DNA of 64,000 bases from Streptomyces sp. CB02980 (GCF_014451325.2 NZ_JACSCH020000020.1:107965-171964); one strand, 5' to 3'; positions 17,417-26,467 are shown, counted from the stretch's first letter. Made by a program: numbers and translations. Notes: generated from the sequence alone by a model not told the origin.

Positions 17417-19507
17417 ATGGCCCTCAGTCCTGTCCCGGCCCCCGGCCGCCCCACCGGACCCCCGATCGGCCACGTGCCCGGCCGCCCCACGGGGCGCCAA
17501 CCCGGGGCCGGCGTCGGTACCGGCGCCGCGCGCGCGGCGCGGCCCGCGGAGCTTCCCTCGGTGCACGACGCGCTCCTCTGCGTGGCCCTGCCCGCCCTCG
17601 CGGTCTGCGCGGAGCACGGCCAGCTCACCGGCGAGGGGCCCGAGGGCGTGTACGCGGCGGGGCGAAGGCTCCTCTCCCGCTGCGTCCTGCGCGTGGCGGG
17701 GCGCGAGCCCGTCGCCCTCCAGGGCCGCATGGCGGCCGCGGACCGGGCGGTGTTCCTCGGAGTCCTCCGAGTCCCCGGGGACATGGGACCCGATCCCGGA
17801 CTCACCGTCGAACGCACGCGGAGCGCCGACGGCAGCGAGCGGATCACCCTGCGCAGCGCCGTCGCCCGCCCTCTCAGGCTCCCCGTGGAAATCGCTCTGG
17901 GGTCGGATCTCGCGGACCTGGGCGCGGTGGCGTCAGGCCGGCCCGGACCCGAGCTCACCGCGAGCGTCCACGGCACCGGCCTGCGCTGGACCGGCGACGG
18001 CGGACGATCCGTCACCGTCACGGCGGACCCGCCGCCCATGGACGCCCTGGCGGCGGCGGGCGTTCTCCGCTGGGAGGCCGAGCTGGCGCCCGGGGGCACG
18101 TTCACGGTCCGGTTGCGGGTACGCGACGGCTCGCCAGGACGCCCCACCGGTTCCCCGGGCGGTGCCGGGCGGCCCGGAGGCCACGTCCTCGCCGAAGCCC
18201 TCGCCGAGGGCGACGACCCCCGTCCCGGGGAGCTGCTGCGCGCCTCCGTCGAGGACCTGCGGGCCCTGCTCCAGCGCGACCCGGCGCACCCGGCGGACGT
18301 CCACCTTGCCGCAGGCGTCCCCTGGCGCTGCGGACCCGTCACCGCCGAGGCGCTCTGGGCGGCCCGGATGGCTCTGCCCCTCGGCACCCGGCTCGCCGTC
18401 ACCACCCTGCGCGCCCTCGGGCGCACCCAACTCTCCGGCGGCGGAACCGAGTCCGGCCGCATCCCGGGACCCCTCAGGGACGCCGGCCCGCACCTGCCGC
18501 CCCGCTGCACCGGCATCGAGGCCACCCTCGCCTATCCGGTCGTGCTCGCCGAGGCCCGCCGCTGGGGGCTGCCGGCGGCGGACCTCGAAGAGCTGCTGCC
18601 CGTGGCGGAGCGCTGCCTCGACTGGCTGCGCCGGACGGCCGGCGCGAGCGGGCTCGTGCCGGACCCGGGGCCCGCCGGGCCCTGGCGCGCCGAGACACAG
18701 GCACACGCGCATCGCGCGGCGCTGCTCGGAGCGGACCTGCTCGACGCCTGCGGCAGGCCCGGGGGAGGCGCACTGCGCGATGCGGCAGGGACGCTGCGCG
18801 AGCGCTTCCGGCGGGAGTTCTGGCTCGACGACCGGGCCGGCGGCCGACCCGCCGTCGCCCGCGGACCGGACGGCCGGACCTGGCCCCAGCTGGGTGGCTG
18901 GGCCGCGCATCTGCTCGACACCGGACTGCTGGGCGGCGGCCGACTCGCCCACGGGCTGCTGGACAGGACGGAGACCGAACAGGTGGCGAGACTGCTCGGC
19001 ACCCCTGCCCTGGACTCCGGCTGGGGGCTGCGCAGCCTGGGTGCCAAGGAGCCGGGACACAACCCCTTCGGCCACCGTGCGGGTGCGGTGCGGGTGCACG
19101 AGACGGCGGTCGCCGTGGCAGGACTCGCCGCCCTCGGCCACGAGAAGGAGGCAGCCTCCCTGCTCCGTGGGCTGCTCGACGCGGCGGAGGCCTTCACGTA
19201 CCGGCTGCCCGAGATGTACGCCGGGGAGCAGCGCACGGCGGGTGGGCGGCCGGTGCCGCACCCTGCCGCGTGCCGGCCGGCGGCCGTCGCGGCCGCCGGA
19301 GCCGTCCACGCGCTGCTCGCCCTCGCCGGAATCCGGCCGGACGCGCCGGGCCGGTCCGTGTCGACGCATCCCCTGCGGTCGGCGCCGCTCGGAGCGATCC
19401 GGTTCTCGGGGATCGTGGTCGCGGGTGAGCCGTTCGCCGTGCGGGTCGGCAGGCTCGGTCTCGGTATGGTCGAGGAGGCCGCAGAGGGCCTTCAACTGGG
19501 GGTGTGA
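17417..19507 (+). CDS. Glycogen-debranching-enzyme N-terminal-domain protein
   Basis: 696 residues. The N-terminal half (about residues 40-230) matches the GDE_N_bis type: DALLCVALPALAVCAEHGQL, then GVYAAGRRLLSRCVLRVAG and EIALGSDLADLGAV. The C-terminal half (from about residue 300) looks like an (alpha/alpha)6 six-hairpin glycosidase, with GSGWGLRSLG-like DSGWGLRSLGAKEPG and HETAVAVAGLAALG. This suggests alpha-glucan metabolism, but catalytic acids could not be assigned. The start is uncertain: the ATG at 17417 has only a weak GAGAG far upstream and the frame is open back to 17186, which would overlap the DUF4192 gene. Confidence 0.8.
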   Translation: MALSPVPAPGRPTGPPIGHVPGRPTGRQPGAGVGTGAARAARPAELPSVHDALLCVALPALAVCAEHGQLTGEGPEGVYAAGRRLLSRCVLRVAGREPVALQGRMAAADRAVFLGVLRVPGDMGPDPGLTVERTRSADGSERITLRSAVARPLRLPVEIALGSDLADLGAVASGRPGPELTASVHGTGLRWTGDGGRSVTVTADPPPMDALAAAGVLRWEAELAPGGTFTVRLRVRDGSPGRPTGSPGGAGRPGGHVLAEALAEGDDPRPGELLRASVEDLRALLQRDPAHPADVHLAAGVPWRCGPVTAEALWAARMALPLGTRLAVTTLRALGRTQLSGGGTESGRIPGPLRDAGPHLPPRCTGIEATLAYPVVLAEARRWGLPAADLEELLPVAERCLDWLRRTAGASGLVPDPGPAGPWRAETQAHAHRAALLGADLLDACGRPGGGALRDAAGTLRERFRREFWLDDRAGGRPAVARGPDGRTWPQLGGWAAHLLDTGLLGGGRLAHGLLDRTETEQVARLLGTPALDSGWGLRSLGAKEPGHNPFGHRAGAVRVHETAVAVAGLAALGHEKEAASLLRGLLDAAEAFTYRLPEMYAGEQRTAGGRPVPHPAACRPAAVAAAGAVHALLALAGIRPDAPGRSVSTHPLRSAPLGAIRFSGIVVAGEPFAVRVGRLGLGMVEEAAEGLQLGV

Positions 19508-19585
19508 CGGGATGCCGGGCACAGACACGACGGAAGCCTCGCGGCAGGGCGCGGAAGTCAGCGCGGATGCTCCTGAGGGGCGTGC

Positions 19586-19610
19586 TTATCGTCAGGAAGA
19601 CGACTATGAT
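19586..19610 (+). promoter_or_regulatory. Candidate operator overlapping the -10 box of the NrtR-like gene
   Basis: TTATCGTC (19586-19593), 5 bases, then GACGACTA (19599-19606): an imperfect inverted repeat with a perfect TCGTC/GACGA core. Its right arm runs into the -10 box TATGAT (19605-19610), which sits 6 bases from the ATG. A repressor here would block transcription, consistent with autoregulation. Confidence 0.5.
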
Positions 19611-19616
19611 CGCGGC

Positions 19617-20456
19617 ATGCCTCCCTACGACCCGTCGGCCTTTCCGCCCTTCGCCGTGACCGTCGATCTGGTCGTGCTCACCGTGCGCCGCCATGCGCTC
19701 TGCACCCTGGTCGTGCGACGGGGAGAGGCGCCGTACCAGGGGCGCTGGGCGCTGCCCGGCGGCTTCGTGCGCGAGGACGAGGACCTCAGCGGTGCCGCCG
19801 CGCGTGAGTTGGTCGAGGAGACGGGCCTCTGCGCCCATGACCCGGCCGCCCCACCGCCCGTACCGAGTAACGGCGCGCACCTGGAGCAGCTGGCGACGTA
19901 CGGGGCGCCCGACCGTGACCCCCGCATGCGGGTGGTCAGCGTCGCGCATCTGGCGCTCGCCCCGGACCTTCCCGCACCGCGGGCCGGTGGCGACGCGAAC
20001 AGTGCCCGCTGGGCGCCCGTCGAGGAGCTGCTCGGCGAGGACGTGCTCGCCGGGACCGCGGAGGCGACCGGAGCGGCCCATGCCGCCGGCGGTGCCGGGG
20101 GCTCGGGTGACGCCGGTGGCGACGGGAAGGAAGGCGGCCCGGTGGCGCTGGCCTTCGACCATGCCCGGATCCTCGCCGACGGGGTGGAGCGCGCCCGCTC
20201 CAAGATCGAGTACTCCTCCCTGGCCACCGCTTTCTGTCCGCCGGAGTTCACGGTCGGAGAGCTGCGGCGCGTCTACGAGGCCGTCTGGGGTGTGGCCCTG
20301 GATCCGCGCAACTTCCACCGGAAGGTGACCGGCACGCCCGGCTTCCTCGTTCCGGCCGGTGGGACCACGACTCGTCAGGGCGGGCGCCCGGCCCAGCTCT
20401 TCAGGGCTGGTGGGGCCACTCTCCTCAACCCGCCGATGTTGCGCCCCGAGGTCTGA
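19617..20456 (+). CDS. NrtR-like Nudix-domain transcriptional regulator
   Basis: 279 residues: an N-terminal Nudix fold with an intact Nudix box (GGFVREDE, then ARELVEETGL at about residues 50-72), a Gly/Asp-rich linker near 160-180, and a C-terminal winged helix (EFTVGELRRVYEAVWG, NFHRKVTG, GGRPAQLFR). This layout is that of NrtR regulators of NAD metabolism, which sense ADP-ribose derivatives. An intact Nudix box means hydrolase activity cannot be excluded. The ATG at 19617 lies 6 bases after TATGAT, implying a leaderless mRNA; an in-frame ATG at 19512 would add 35 residues. Confidence 0.83.
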   Translation: MPPYDPSAFPPFAVTVDLVVLTVRRHALCTLVVRRGEAPYQGRWALPGGFVREDEDLSGAAARELVEETGLCAHDPAAPPPVPSNGAHLEQLATYGAPDRDPRMRVVSVAHLALAPDLPAPRAGGDANSARWAPVEELLGEDVLAGTAEATGAAHAAGGAGGSGDAGGDGKEGGPVALAFDHARILADGVERARSKIEYSSLATAFCPPEFTVGELRRVYEAVWGVALDPRNFHRKVTGTPGFLVPAGGTTTRQGGRPAQLFRAGGATLLNPPMLRPEV

Positions 20457-20578
20457 CAGACCGGTGCTTCCGGCGCTCCTGGGCGCCGACCCTGCACCGA
20501 AAGTCCGAAATGTAGCGTTATCTTGCTGCGGTAGCGCCGCCCTGCCGCGGAGCGGTGTCACCTACCGCGAGAGAAGCG

Positions 20579-22435
20579 ATGCTCCAGGCAATCGGACTGA
20601 CCAGCACTCCCCGCCGCGATCGCCCGCCCGCCGTGGACGATCTGACCTTCGAGGCCCGGCCGGGTGCCGTGACCGCTCTCCTCGGCGCCGCGGGCTCCGG
20701 CAAGACCACCGCGCTCCGGCTCATGCTCGAACTCGAGCCGGGCCGCGGGATCACCTACTTCCGGGGTCGGCCGCTGCACCGCATCGCCCACCCTCCGCGC
20801 GAGGTCGGCGTCCTCCTCGGCGACATCCCCGGGCACCCCTCCCGCACACTCCGGGGCCAGCTGCGGATGCTCTGCGCCGCCACGGGGGTTCCCGCCTCAC
20901 GGGCCGGGGAACTCACCCGGGCCGTCGGCCTCGACGGCCTGGAGCGCCGGCGGATCGGCACCCTGCCGATCGGGGCCGATCGCCGACTCGGCCTCGCCTC
21001 CGCCCTGTTGGGTGACCCTCACACCCTGCTGCTCGACGAGCCGGGCGCCGGCCTCTCCGTACCCGAGAGCGCCTGGTTGTACGAGCTGCTTCGGGCCCAC
21101 GCGGACGACGGGGGAACCGTGCTGTACACCACGGCGGACCCCAAGGACGCGGTCCGCAACGCCGACCGGGTCGTCACGCTCGACGGTGGGCGACTCGTCG
21201 CCGACCAGGAGGTCACCGAGTTCGCCCGTACCCGGCTGCGCCCCCGTGTCGCCGTCCGCACCCCGCAGGCCGCACGGCTCGCCGCGGTCGTGACCCAGGA
21301 GGCCAGGGCCGCCCGCCGGCCGGTCGAGGTCGTCGCCGAGGACGGCAACCGGCTGTCCGTCTACGGGAGCGACTGCGCGGCCGTCGGCGACACGGCGTTC
21401 CGTCACGGCGTACCGATCCACCGGCTCGCCGCGGAGACCGGCGACACCGCTGACACCTTGCCCGTTCGGCGCACTCCGGCGGGAGGGAGTCGCCTGGAGT
21501 CCGCCTCCGGACCTGGCGCCTCCGGACCTGGCGCCTCCGGACTTGGCGCCTCCGGACTTGGCGCCTCCGGACCTGGCGCCTCCGGACCCGGCGCCTCCGG
21601 ACCCGGTGACCCCGTGCCCCGCGACCCTGCTGCCAGGGAGCAGGGTCGCGCCCGGAGGCCCGCCCGCTCGCCCCTGCGGCCGGTGCGGTACGAGATCCAT
21701 CGCCTCCTGGGTGTGCCGTCCACCCCGCTCGTCGTGATGGCCGTCCTGCTCGGCTCCGTGACCCTCGCCCTGTTCCTCGGGCGGGGCGGGAGCGCCGCGC
21801 TGCCCGCGGTCCTGGCCGGCTGGCCCGCCCTCTCCCCGCTGCCGCCCGCGGCGCTCGGGGCCGGACTGCTCGGCGCCTTCTCCTTCGGTGAGGAGTACCG
21901 CTATCCCGCGCTCACCACGGGCCGGGGAGCCGTGCCGCGCAGGCCCGGCCTGCTGCTGGCGAAACTGGCCGTCGCGGCGGCCGTCGCCCTGGTGCTCGGG
22001 GCGGCCGTCGTCGTGGTGGATCTTGAGGTTTTGCGGTTCGTCTACGGCGGAGAGTTGGTCTCCGTACCCAAGAACTGGCCGACTCTCTGTACGAGTTGGC
22101 TGGGGCTGATCGTCGGCTGCGCCTGGGCCGGAGTCCTCGGTGCCGGGGTGTTCCGGGCGGCGGCGGCCGGTGTGGCGGCGGTTCTCGCGGTACCGGTCGC
22201 CTTCGTCCCGCTGCTCCAGAAGGTGCTGACCGGACCCTCGGTGCGGTCGGTCGCCGGACTCCCCTCGCGGCTCCGGGAGTTCGCCGGTCCGCAGTGGTCC
22301 CCGGCGGTGGATCGCTGGCTGGCGGGAGGGCTGCGGGTGCTCGGGCAGCCCGCGGGAGTGGCTCTCTCGTTGATGTTGACCGGGTTGCTCTGCGCCTATG
22401 TGTTCACCGGCCTTCGCCGTAAGGCGCGTTGGTGA
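20579..22435 (+). CDS. ABC transporter: ATPase fused to a membrane domain
   Basis: 618 residues. Residues 1-210 are an ABC ATPase with Walker A LLGAAGSGKTT and Walker B LLLDEPGAGLS; the signature is degenerate (IGADRRLG instead of LSGGQ). Residues about 300-350 are a Gly/Ala/Ser/Pro linker built from a 15-bp repeat. From about residue 370 there are roughly five or six hydrophobic segments of an ABC-2-like permease. GAGAGAAG precedes the ATG; a GTG at 20555 is an alternative. The substrate is unknown; it stands upstream of whiH in the same direction. Confidence 0.83.
   Translation: MLQAIGLTSTPRRDRPPAVDDLTFEARPGAVTALLGAAGSGKTTALRLMLELEPGRGITYFRGRPLHRIAHPPREVGVLLGDIPGHPSRTLRGQLRMLCAATGVPASRAGELTRAVGLDGLERRRIGTLPIGADRRLGLASALLGDPHTLLLDEPGAGLSVPESAWLYELLRAHADDGGTVLYTTADPKDAVRNADRVVTLDGGRLVADQEVTEFARTRLRPRVAVRTPQAARLAAVVTQEARAARRPVEVVAEDGNRLSVYGSDCAAVGDTAFRHGVPIHRLAAETGDTADTLPVRRTPAGGSRLESASGPGASGPGASGLGASGLGASGPGASGPGASGPGDPVPRDPAAREQGRARRPARSPLRPVRYEIHRLLGVPSTPLVVMAVLLGSVTLALFLGRGGSAALPAVLAGWPALSPLPPAALGAGLLGAFSFGEEYRYPALTTGRGAVPRRPGLLLAKLAVAAAVALVLGAAVVVVDLEVLRFVYGGELVSVPKNWPTLCTSWLGLIVGCAWAGVLGAGVFRAAAAGVAAVLAVPVAFVPLLQKVLTGPSVRSVAGLPSRLREFAGPQWSPAVDRWLAGGLRVLGQPAGVALSLMLTGLLCAYVFTGLRRKARW
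21501..21605 (+). repeat. 15-bp coding minisatellite (GASGP linker)
   Basis: About seven tandem copies of GCCTCCGGACCTGGC with a few C/T and T/C changes, encoding GASGP or GASGL repeats in the linker between the ATPase and membrane halves. The period keeps the reading frame. Confidence 0.9.
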
Positions 22436-22507
22436 TCACTTGTGGACCGAAAGGTTCCGGTTCGGAGTCAACTCCCCTGAAAACTGCCTGTTATGTCCGA
22501 TTAATCG

Positions 22508-22532
22508 TCAATTGTGTAGGGGGTGCCGATCA
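22508..22532 (+). promoter_or_regulatory. Candidate sigma-WhiG promoter of whiH
   Basis: GCCGATCA (22525-22532) matches the -10 element of FliA/WhiG-type promoters (consensus GCCGATAA) at 7 of 8 positions; TCAA at 22508-22511 is a possible -35, with a 13-base spacer that is slightly short. It lies 64 bases upstream of the whiH start. In S. coelicolor whiH is a known sigma-WhiG target. Confidence 0.6.
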
Positions 22533-22595
22533 CCCTTTCGTGTGCTTTTCACCAAAGACCTCAAGGGTCACGGAAGCAGCGCCGACAAAGGATGC

Positions 22596-23483
22596 GTGAG
22601 TACCCTTGCGCACACCATGATGACCGCCGCCCGCTCCGTCGACTCCGGCCTCGGCGCCCCGGGCGATCTCGACCGCTACCCCTTCGCGGAGGCGCCCGCC
22701 GCCGGCCGTGTGGGCCCGCCCTCCTGGGAGGGGGTGGACACCGACCTGGGCCGCGTCGGCCGCCGGAGCGCCGGCAACCGGGGGCGCGGGTTGCACGGCC
22801 AGCTCGTCCAGCAGCTCGGCCAGATGATCGTCTCCGGCGATCTCGGGGCCGACCGCCCGCTCGTCCCCGAGGAGATCGGCCAGCGGTTCGAGGTCTCGCG
22901 CACCGTCGTCCGCGAGTCGCTGCGCGTGCTCGAGGCCAAGGGGCTCGTCAGCGCCCGCCCGAACGTCGGCACCCGCGTCAGGCCCGTCAGTGACTGGAAC
23001 CTCCTCGACCCCGACATCATCGAATGGCGCGCCTTCGGCCCGCAGCGCGACGACCAGCGCCGTGAGCTGAACGAGCTGCGCTGGACGATCGAGCCCCTGG
23101 CCGCCCGCCTCGCCGCCGGGCACGGTCGCGAGGACGTGCAGCAGCGACTCGCCGACATGGTCGAGATCATGGGCCACGCGTTCGCCCAGGGGGACGGCAT
23201 CACGTTCTCCCGCGCCGACACCGAGTTCCACTCGCTCCTCATCCAGCTTGCCGGGAACCGCATGCTGGAGCACCTCTCCGGCATCGTCGGCTCGGCGCTC
23301 CACGTGTCCGGCGGCCCCGTCACGGGCTGCGACCGCCCGAGTGAGGCCTGCCTCGCGCACCACGCGCGGATCGTGGACGCGCTCGCCACGGGCGACGCCC
23401 TCGGCGCGGAGACGGCCATGCGGGCCCTGCTCACGGTCCAGCCCGAGGTGGAGCGGGTCGTCCCCGCCCCCCGCGAACACTGA
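22596..23483 (+). CDS. whiH: WhiH, sporulation regulator of the GntR/FadR family
   Basis: 295 residues. A winged helix at about residues 68-130 (LVPEEIGQRFEVSRTVVRES, LRVLEAKGLVSARPNVGTRV) is followed by an FCD ligand-binding domain with conserved Asp/His positions (RADTEFHSLLIQLAGN, HHARIVDAL). The N-terminus MSTLAHTMMTAARS and the position directly upstream of hrdB identify it as WhiH, needed for sporulation septation in aerial hyphae. The GTG at 22596 is preceded by AAAGGA. A candidate sigma-WhiG promoter lies upstream and a hairpin downstream. Confidence 0.92.
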   Translation: MSTLAHTMMTAARSVDSGLGAPGDLDRYPFAEAPAAGRVGPPSWEGVDTDLGRVGRRSAGNRGRGLHGQLVQQLGQMIVSGDLGADRPLVPEEIGQRFEVSRTVVRESLRVLEAKGLVSARPNVGTRVRPVSDWNLLDPDIIEWRAFGPQRDDQRRELNELRWTIEPLAARLAAGHGREDVQQRLADMVEIMGHAFAQGDGITFSRADTEFHSLLIQLAGNRMLEHLSGIVGSALHVSGGPVTGCDRPSEACLAHHARIVDALATGDALGAETAMRALLTVQPEVERVVPAPREH

Positions 23484-23862
23484 CCCGCGGGCCGTGGCCG
23501 GGAGCGCGGAGGTGCGGGCATCGCGCGCCGCCGGGTCCGAGCGGCGCCCGGGGAGCCCGGAAGGGTCTCCCCGGCCGATGCCAGGATTCCGGCGGCGTGA
23601 ATGTACGCTGATATATTCCTCTGCGTTGATTTGTCGCACATGAGGTGTGACTCGGGCCACGAAGATTGGGCGTAACACTCCTCCGAGCCGTGCGATGACC
23701 TAAGAGGTGACAGCCGAGGAAGGAATACAGCAGCCGATGGAGGCGCTGTGCAGTTCCCCGGTCCAGCCCGCGCCGTCGGCACATTCCCCGTCGACGGTCG
23801 TCGGCTCCAGCCCGATCCAGGGCGGGGCCGGAAGCCGTTTCCATCGTTCCGAGAGGTTGTTC
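23484..23862 (+). promoter_or_regulatory. whiH terminator and hrdB promoter/leader region
   Basis: This 379-base gap has CCGGGGAG (23548-23555) pairing with CTCCCCGG (23567-23574), a likely whiH terminator. An AT-rich TGATATATT at 23609-23617 could be a -10 region, with a poor -35. GGAAT at 23722-23726 resembles the -35 of sigma-R promoters, but the base triplet 18 bases on is GCT rather than GTT, so this is unproven. The gap encodes no protein I can support. Confidence 0.4.
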
Positions 23863-25410
23863 GTGTCGGCCAGCACATCCCGTACGCTCCCGCCGGAGAT
23901 CGCCGAGTCCGAGTCTGTGATGGCGCTCATCGAGCGGGGAAAGGCTGATGGGCAGATCGCCGGCGATGACGTGCGTCGGGCCTTCGAGGCTGACCAGATT
24001 CCGCCAACCCAGTGGAAGAATGTTCTGCGCAGCCTCAATCAGATCCTCGAGGAAGAGGGTGTGACGCTGATGGTCAGTGCAGCGGAGTCGCCGAAGCGTG
24101 CCCGCAAGAGCGTCGCCGCGAAGAGCCCGGCCAAGCGCACCGCCACCAAGACCGTCACCGCCAGGACGACCGTGACGAAGACGACCGTCACGGCCGCCTC
24201 GGCCTCCGCGGCAGAGGGCGTCGACCCGGCCGACGAGGCCGGATCCGCCGCCAAGAAGGCGGCCGCGAAGAAGACCGTCGCCAAGAAGACGGTGGCCAAG
24301 AAGACCGTCGCCAAGAAGACGGCGGCCAAGAAGACCACGTCCAAGAAGGACGCCGACGAAGCCGTCGAGGGCGAAGAGCTGCTCGAGGACGTCGCGCCCG
24401 GTAAGGGCGAGGAGGAGGAGACCGAGGGCGAGAGCAAGGGCTTCGTCCTGTCCGACGACGACGAGGACGACGCTCCGGCGCAGCAGGTCGCCGTCGCCGG
24501 CGCCACCGCCGACCCGGTCAAGGACTACCTGAAGCAGATCGGCAAGGTCCCGCTCCTCAACGCCGAGCAGGAGGTCGAGCTCGCCAAGCGCATCGAGGCC
24601 GGCCTGTTCGCCGAGGACAAGCTCGCGAACTCGGACAAGCTCGCGCCGAAGCTCAAGCGCGAGCTGGAGATCATCGCCGAGGACGGCCGCCGGGCCAAGA
24701 ACCACCTCCTGGAGGCCAACCTCCGTCTGGTGGTCTCGCTGGCCAAGCGCTACACCGGCCGCGGAATGCTCTTCCTGGACCTGATCCAGGAGGGCAACCT
24801 GGGTCTGATCCGCGCGGTCGAGAAGTTCGACTACACCAAGGGCTACAAGTTCTCCACGTACGCCACCTGGTGGATCCGTCAGGCGATCACCCGCGCCATG
24901 GCCGACCAGGCCCGCACCATCCGTATCCCGGTGCACATGGTCGAGGTCATCAACAAGCTCGCGCGTGTGCAGCGTCAGATGCTCCAGGACCTGGGCCGTG
25001 AGCCCACCCCGGAGGAGCTGGCCAAGGAGCTCGACATGACCCCTGAGAAGGTCATCGAGGTCCAGAAGTACGGCCGTGAGCCGATCTCCCTCCACACCCC
25101 GCTGGGTGAGGACGGCGACAGCGAGTTCGGCGACCTGATCGAGGACTCCGAGGCGGTCGTTCCGGCCGACGCGGTGAGCTTCACGCTGCTCCAGGAGCAG
25201 CTGCACTCCGTGCTCGACACGCTCTCCGAGCGTGAGGCCGGCGTCGTCTCGATGCGCTTCGGTCTCACCGACGGCCAGCCGAAGACGCTGGACGAGATCG
25301 GCAAGGTCTACGGCGTGACCCGCGAGCGGATCCGTCAGATCGAGTCGAAGACCATGTCGAAGCTGCGTCACCCGTCGCGCTCGCAGGTGCTGCGCGACTA
25401 CCTCGACTGA
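23863..25410 (+). CDS. hrdB: HrdB, principal RNA polymerase sigma factor
   Basis: The essential housekeeping sigma-70 factor of streptomycetes, 515 residues. The N-terminus SASTSRTLPPEIAES is followed by region 1.1, then an unusual Lys/Ala-rich repeat (AAKKTVAKKTVAKK type, about residues 80-175) and an acidic stretch. Core regions follow: DPVKDYLKQIGKVPLLNAEQ (1.2, from about 217), YKFSTYATWWIRQAI (2.4, about 327), and the region 4.2 helix-turn-helix TLDEIGKVYGVTRERIRQIE near 475. The GTG at 23863 has GAGAGG 6 bases upstream and matches the family start; the frame is open for 156 bases further upstream. Confidence 0.97.
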   Translation: MSASTSRTLPPEIAESESVMALIERGKADGQIAGDDVRRAFEADQIPPTQWKNVLRSLNQILEEEGVTLMVSAAESPKRARKSVAAKSPAKRTATKTVTARTTVTKTTVTAASASAAEGVDPADEAGSAAKKAAAKKTVAKKTVAKKTVAKKTAAKKTTSKKDADEAVEGEELLEDVAPGKGEEEETEGESKGFVLSDDDEDDAPAQQVAVAGATADPVKDYLKQIGKVPLLNAEQEVELAKRIEAGLFAEDKLANSDKLAPKLKRELEIIAEDGRRAKNHLLEANLRLVVSLAKRYTGRGMLFLDLIQEGNLGLIRAVEKFDYTKGYKFSTYATWWIRQAITRAMADQARTIRIPVHMVEVINKLARVQRQMLQDLGREPTPEELAKELDMTPEKVIEVQKYGREPISLHTPLGEDGDSEFGDLIEDSEAVVPADAVSFTLLQEQLHSVLDTLSEREAGVVSMRFGLTDGQPKTLDEIGKVYGVTRERIRQIESKTMSKLRHPSRSQVLRDYLD

Positions 25411-25466
25411 TCCGTACCTCGCCAGTCCGTGAGAGTGACGGACGCGAGGCAGGAGCGGTACGCGGA

Positions 25467-25499
25467 AGGGCCCGGTTCCCCGAGGGGGAGCCGGGCCCT
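25467..25499 (+). terminator. hrdB terminator
   Basis: A strong GC-rich hairpin, AGGGCCCGG (25467) pairing with CCGGGCCCT (25491-25499) and continued by CCCC/GGGG, 57 bases after the hrdB stop. Confidence 0.8.
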
Positions 25500-25579
25500 C
25501 CGGCTGTGTGCGGTGTGCACCGCGCGGTCGTGTGCTGGACTCTGGGTGAAGCGACATCACCGGAGAGTCAGGAGGCTCC

Positions 25580-26398
25580 ATGCGTGGTTCCCTCACCCGA
25601 GCATTGTCGGGTGCTCTTGGCCTGATCGCGGCGGCGGCGGGACAGCTGGCCACCGCCGTACCCGTGGCCGCCGACAGCGTCGTGGTGGGCGGCCGGCAGG
25701 CCCAGATCACGGACGCGCCCTGGGTCGTGGCGCTGTCCAGCCGTGACCGGTTCGGGGGTACGCGCGCGGGGCAGTTCTGCGGGGGCGTGCTCGTGGCGCC
25801 GACCAAGGTGCTCACGGCGGCCCACTGCCTGGGGCGTGAGGCCCTCGGCGGCGAACCGTGGGAGGTGCGCGACTTCGTGGTCATCGCGGGCCGCGCCGCG
25901 CTGCTTGGGCAGGGCGGGCAGGAGGTGCGGATCTCGGACACCTGGGTCAATCCCGACTACGACCCGACGACGAACTCGGGCGACGTCGCGGTACTGACGC
26001 TGGTGAGCGCGCTGCCGCAGTCGTACGTGATCGGCGTCGCCCGCACGGGAGACGCGGCGTACGCGCCGGGCACGGAGGCGGACGTCTACGGCTGGGGCGA
26101 CACGACCGGCAGCGGGACCTATGCCTCCACCCTGCGGACGGCGCGGGTCCAGGTGCTGCCGGACAGCGCGTGCGAGCGGGCGTACCCGGGAGGGTTCGGC
26201 GTCCCGTACCGGCGCACCACGATGCTGTGCGCGGGCGACCCGCGCGGCGGCAGAGACGCGTGTCAGGGCGACAGCGGAGGCCCGCTCGTGGCGAAGGGGC
26301 TTCTCGTCGGCCTGGTGTCCTGGGGCAGCGGCTGTGGGCAGGCGGAGAACCCGGGGGTCTACACCCGTGTCTCGGCGGTGCTGCCGGAGAACTTCTGA
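25580..26398 (+). CDS. Secreted trypsin-like serine protease (S1 family)
   Basis: 272 residues. A signal peptide occupies residues 1 to about 32 (basic MRGSLTRA, hydrophobic core, then AVPVAA). The mature enzyme has the catalytic triad His in LTAAHCLG, Asp in SGDVAVL and Ser in CQGDSGGPL, with an Asp six residues before the Ser (GRDACQGDSGG) typical of trypsin-like specificity. AGGAGG precedes the ATG. It stands between hrdB and the DUF7455/parE genes with a strong terminator behind it. Confidence 0.95.
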   Translation: MRGSLTRALSGALGLIAAAAGQLATAVPVAADSVVVGGRQAQITDAPWVVALSSRDRFGGTRAGQFCGGVLVAPTKVLTAAHCLGREALGGEPWEVRDFVVIAGRAALLGQGGQEVRISDTWVNPDYDPTTNSGDVAVLTLVSALPQSYVIGVARTGDAAYAPGTEADVYGWGDTTGSGTYASTLRTARVQVLPDSACERAYPGGFGVPYRRTTMLCAGDPRGGRDACQGDSGGPLVAKGLLVGLVSWGSGCGQAENPGVYTRVSAVLPENF

Positions 26399-26425
26399 GC
26401 CACGTCGGACAGTGGCGGTACGAGA

Positions 26426-26467
26426 ACGGGCGGCCACCCCCCTTGGGATGCGGGGGTGGCCGCCCGT
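26426..26467. terminator. Strong bidirectional terminator after the protease gene
   Basis: A perfect 16-bp stem, ACGGGCGGCCACCCCC (26426-26441) with GGGGGTGGCCGCCCGT (26452-26467), between the protease gene and the convergent DUF7455 gene. Confidence 0.9.

Noticed and set aside
23722..23747. Sigma-R type promoter for hrdB
   Set aside because: GGAAT is present but the expected GTT after 18 bases is GCT; the match is too weak to claim, although the S. coelicolor hrdB gene has such a promoter.
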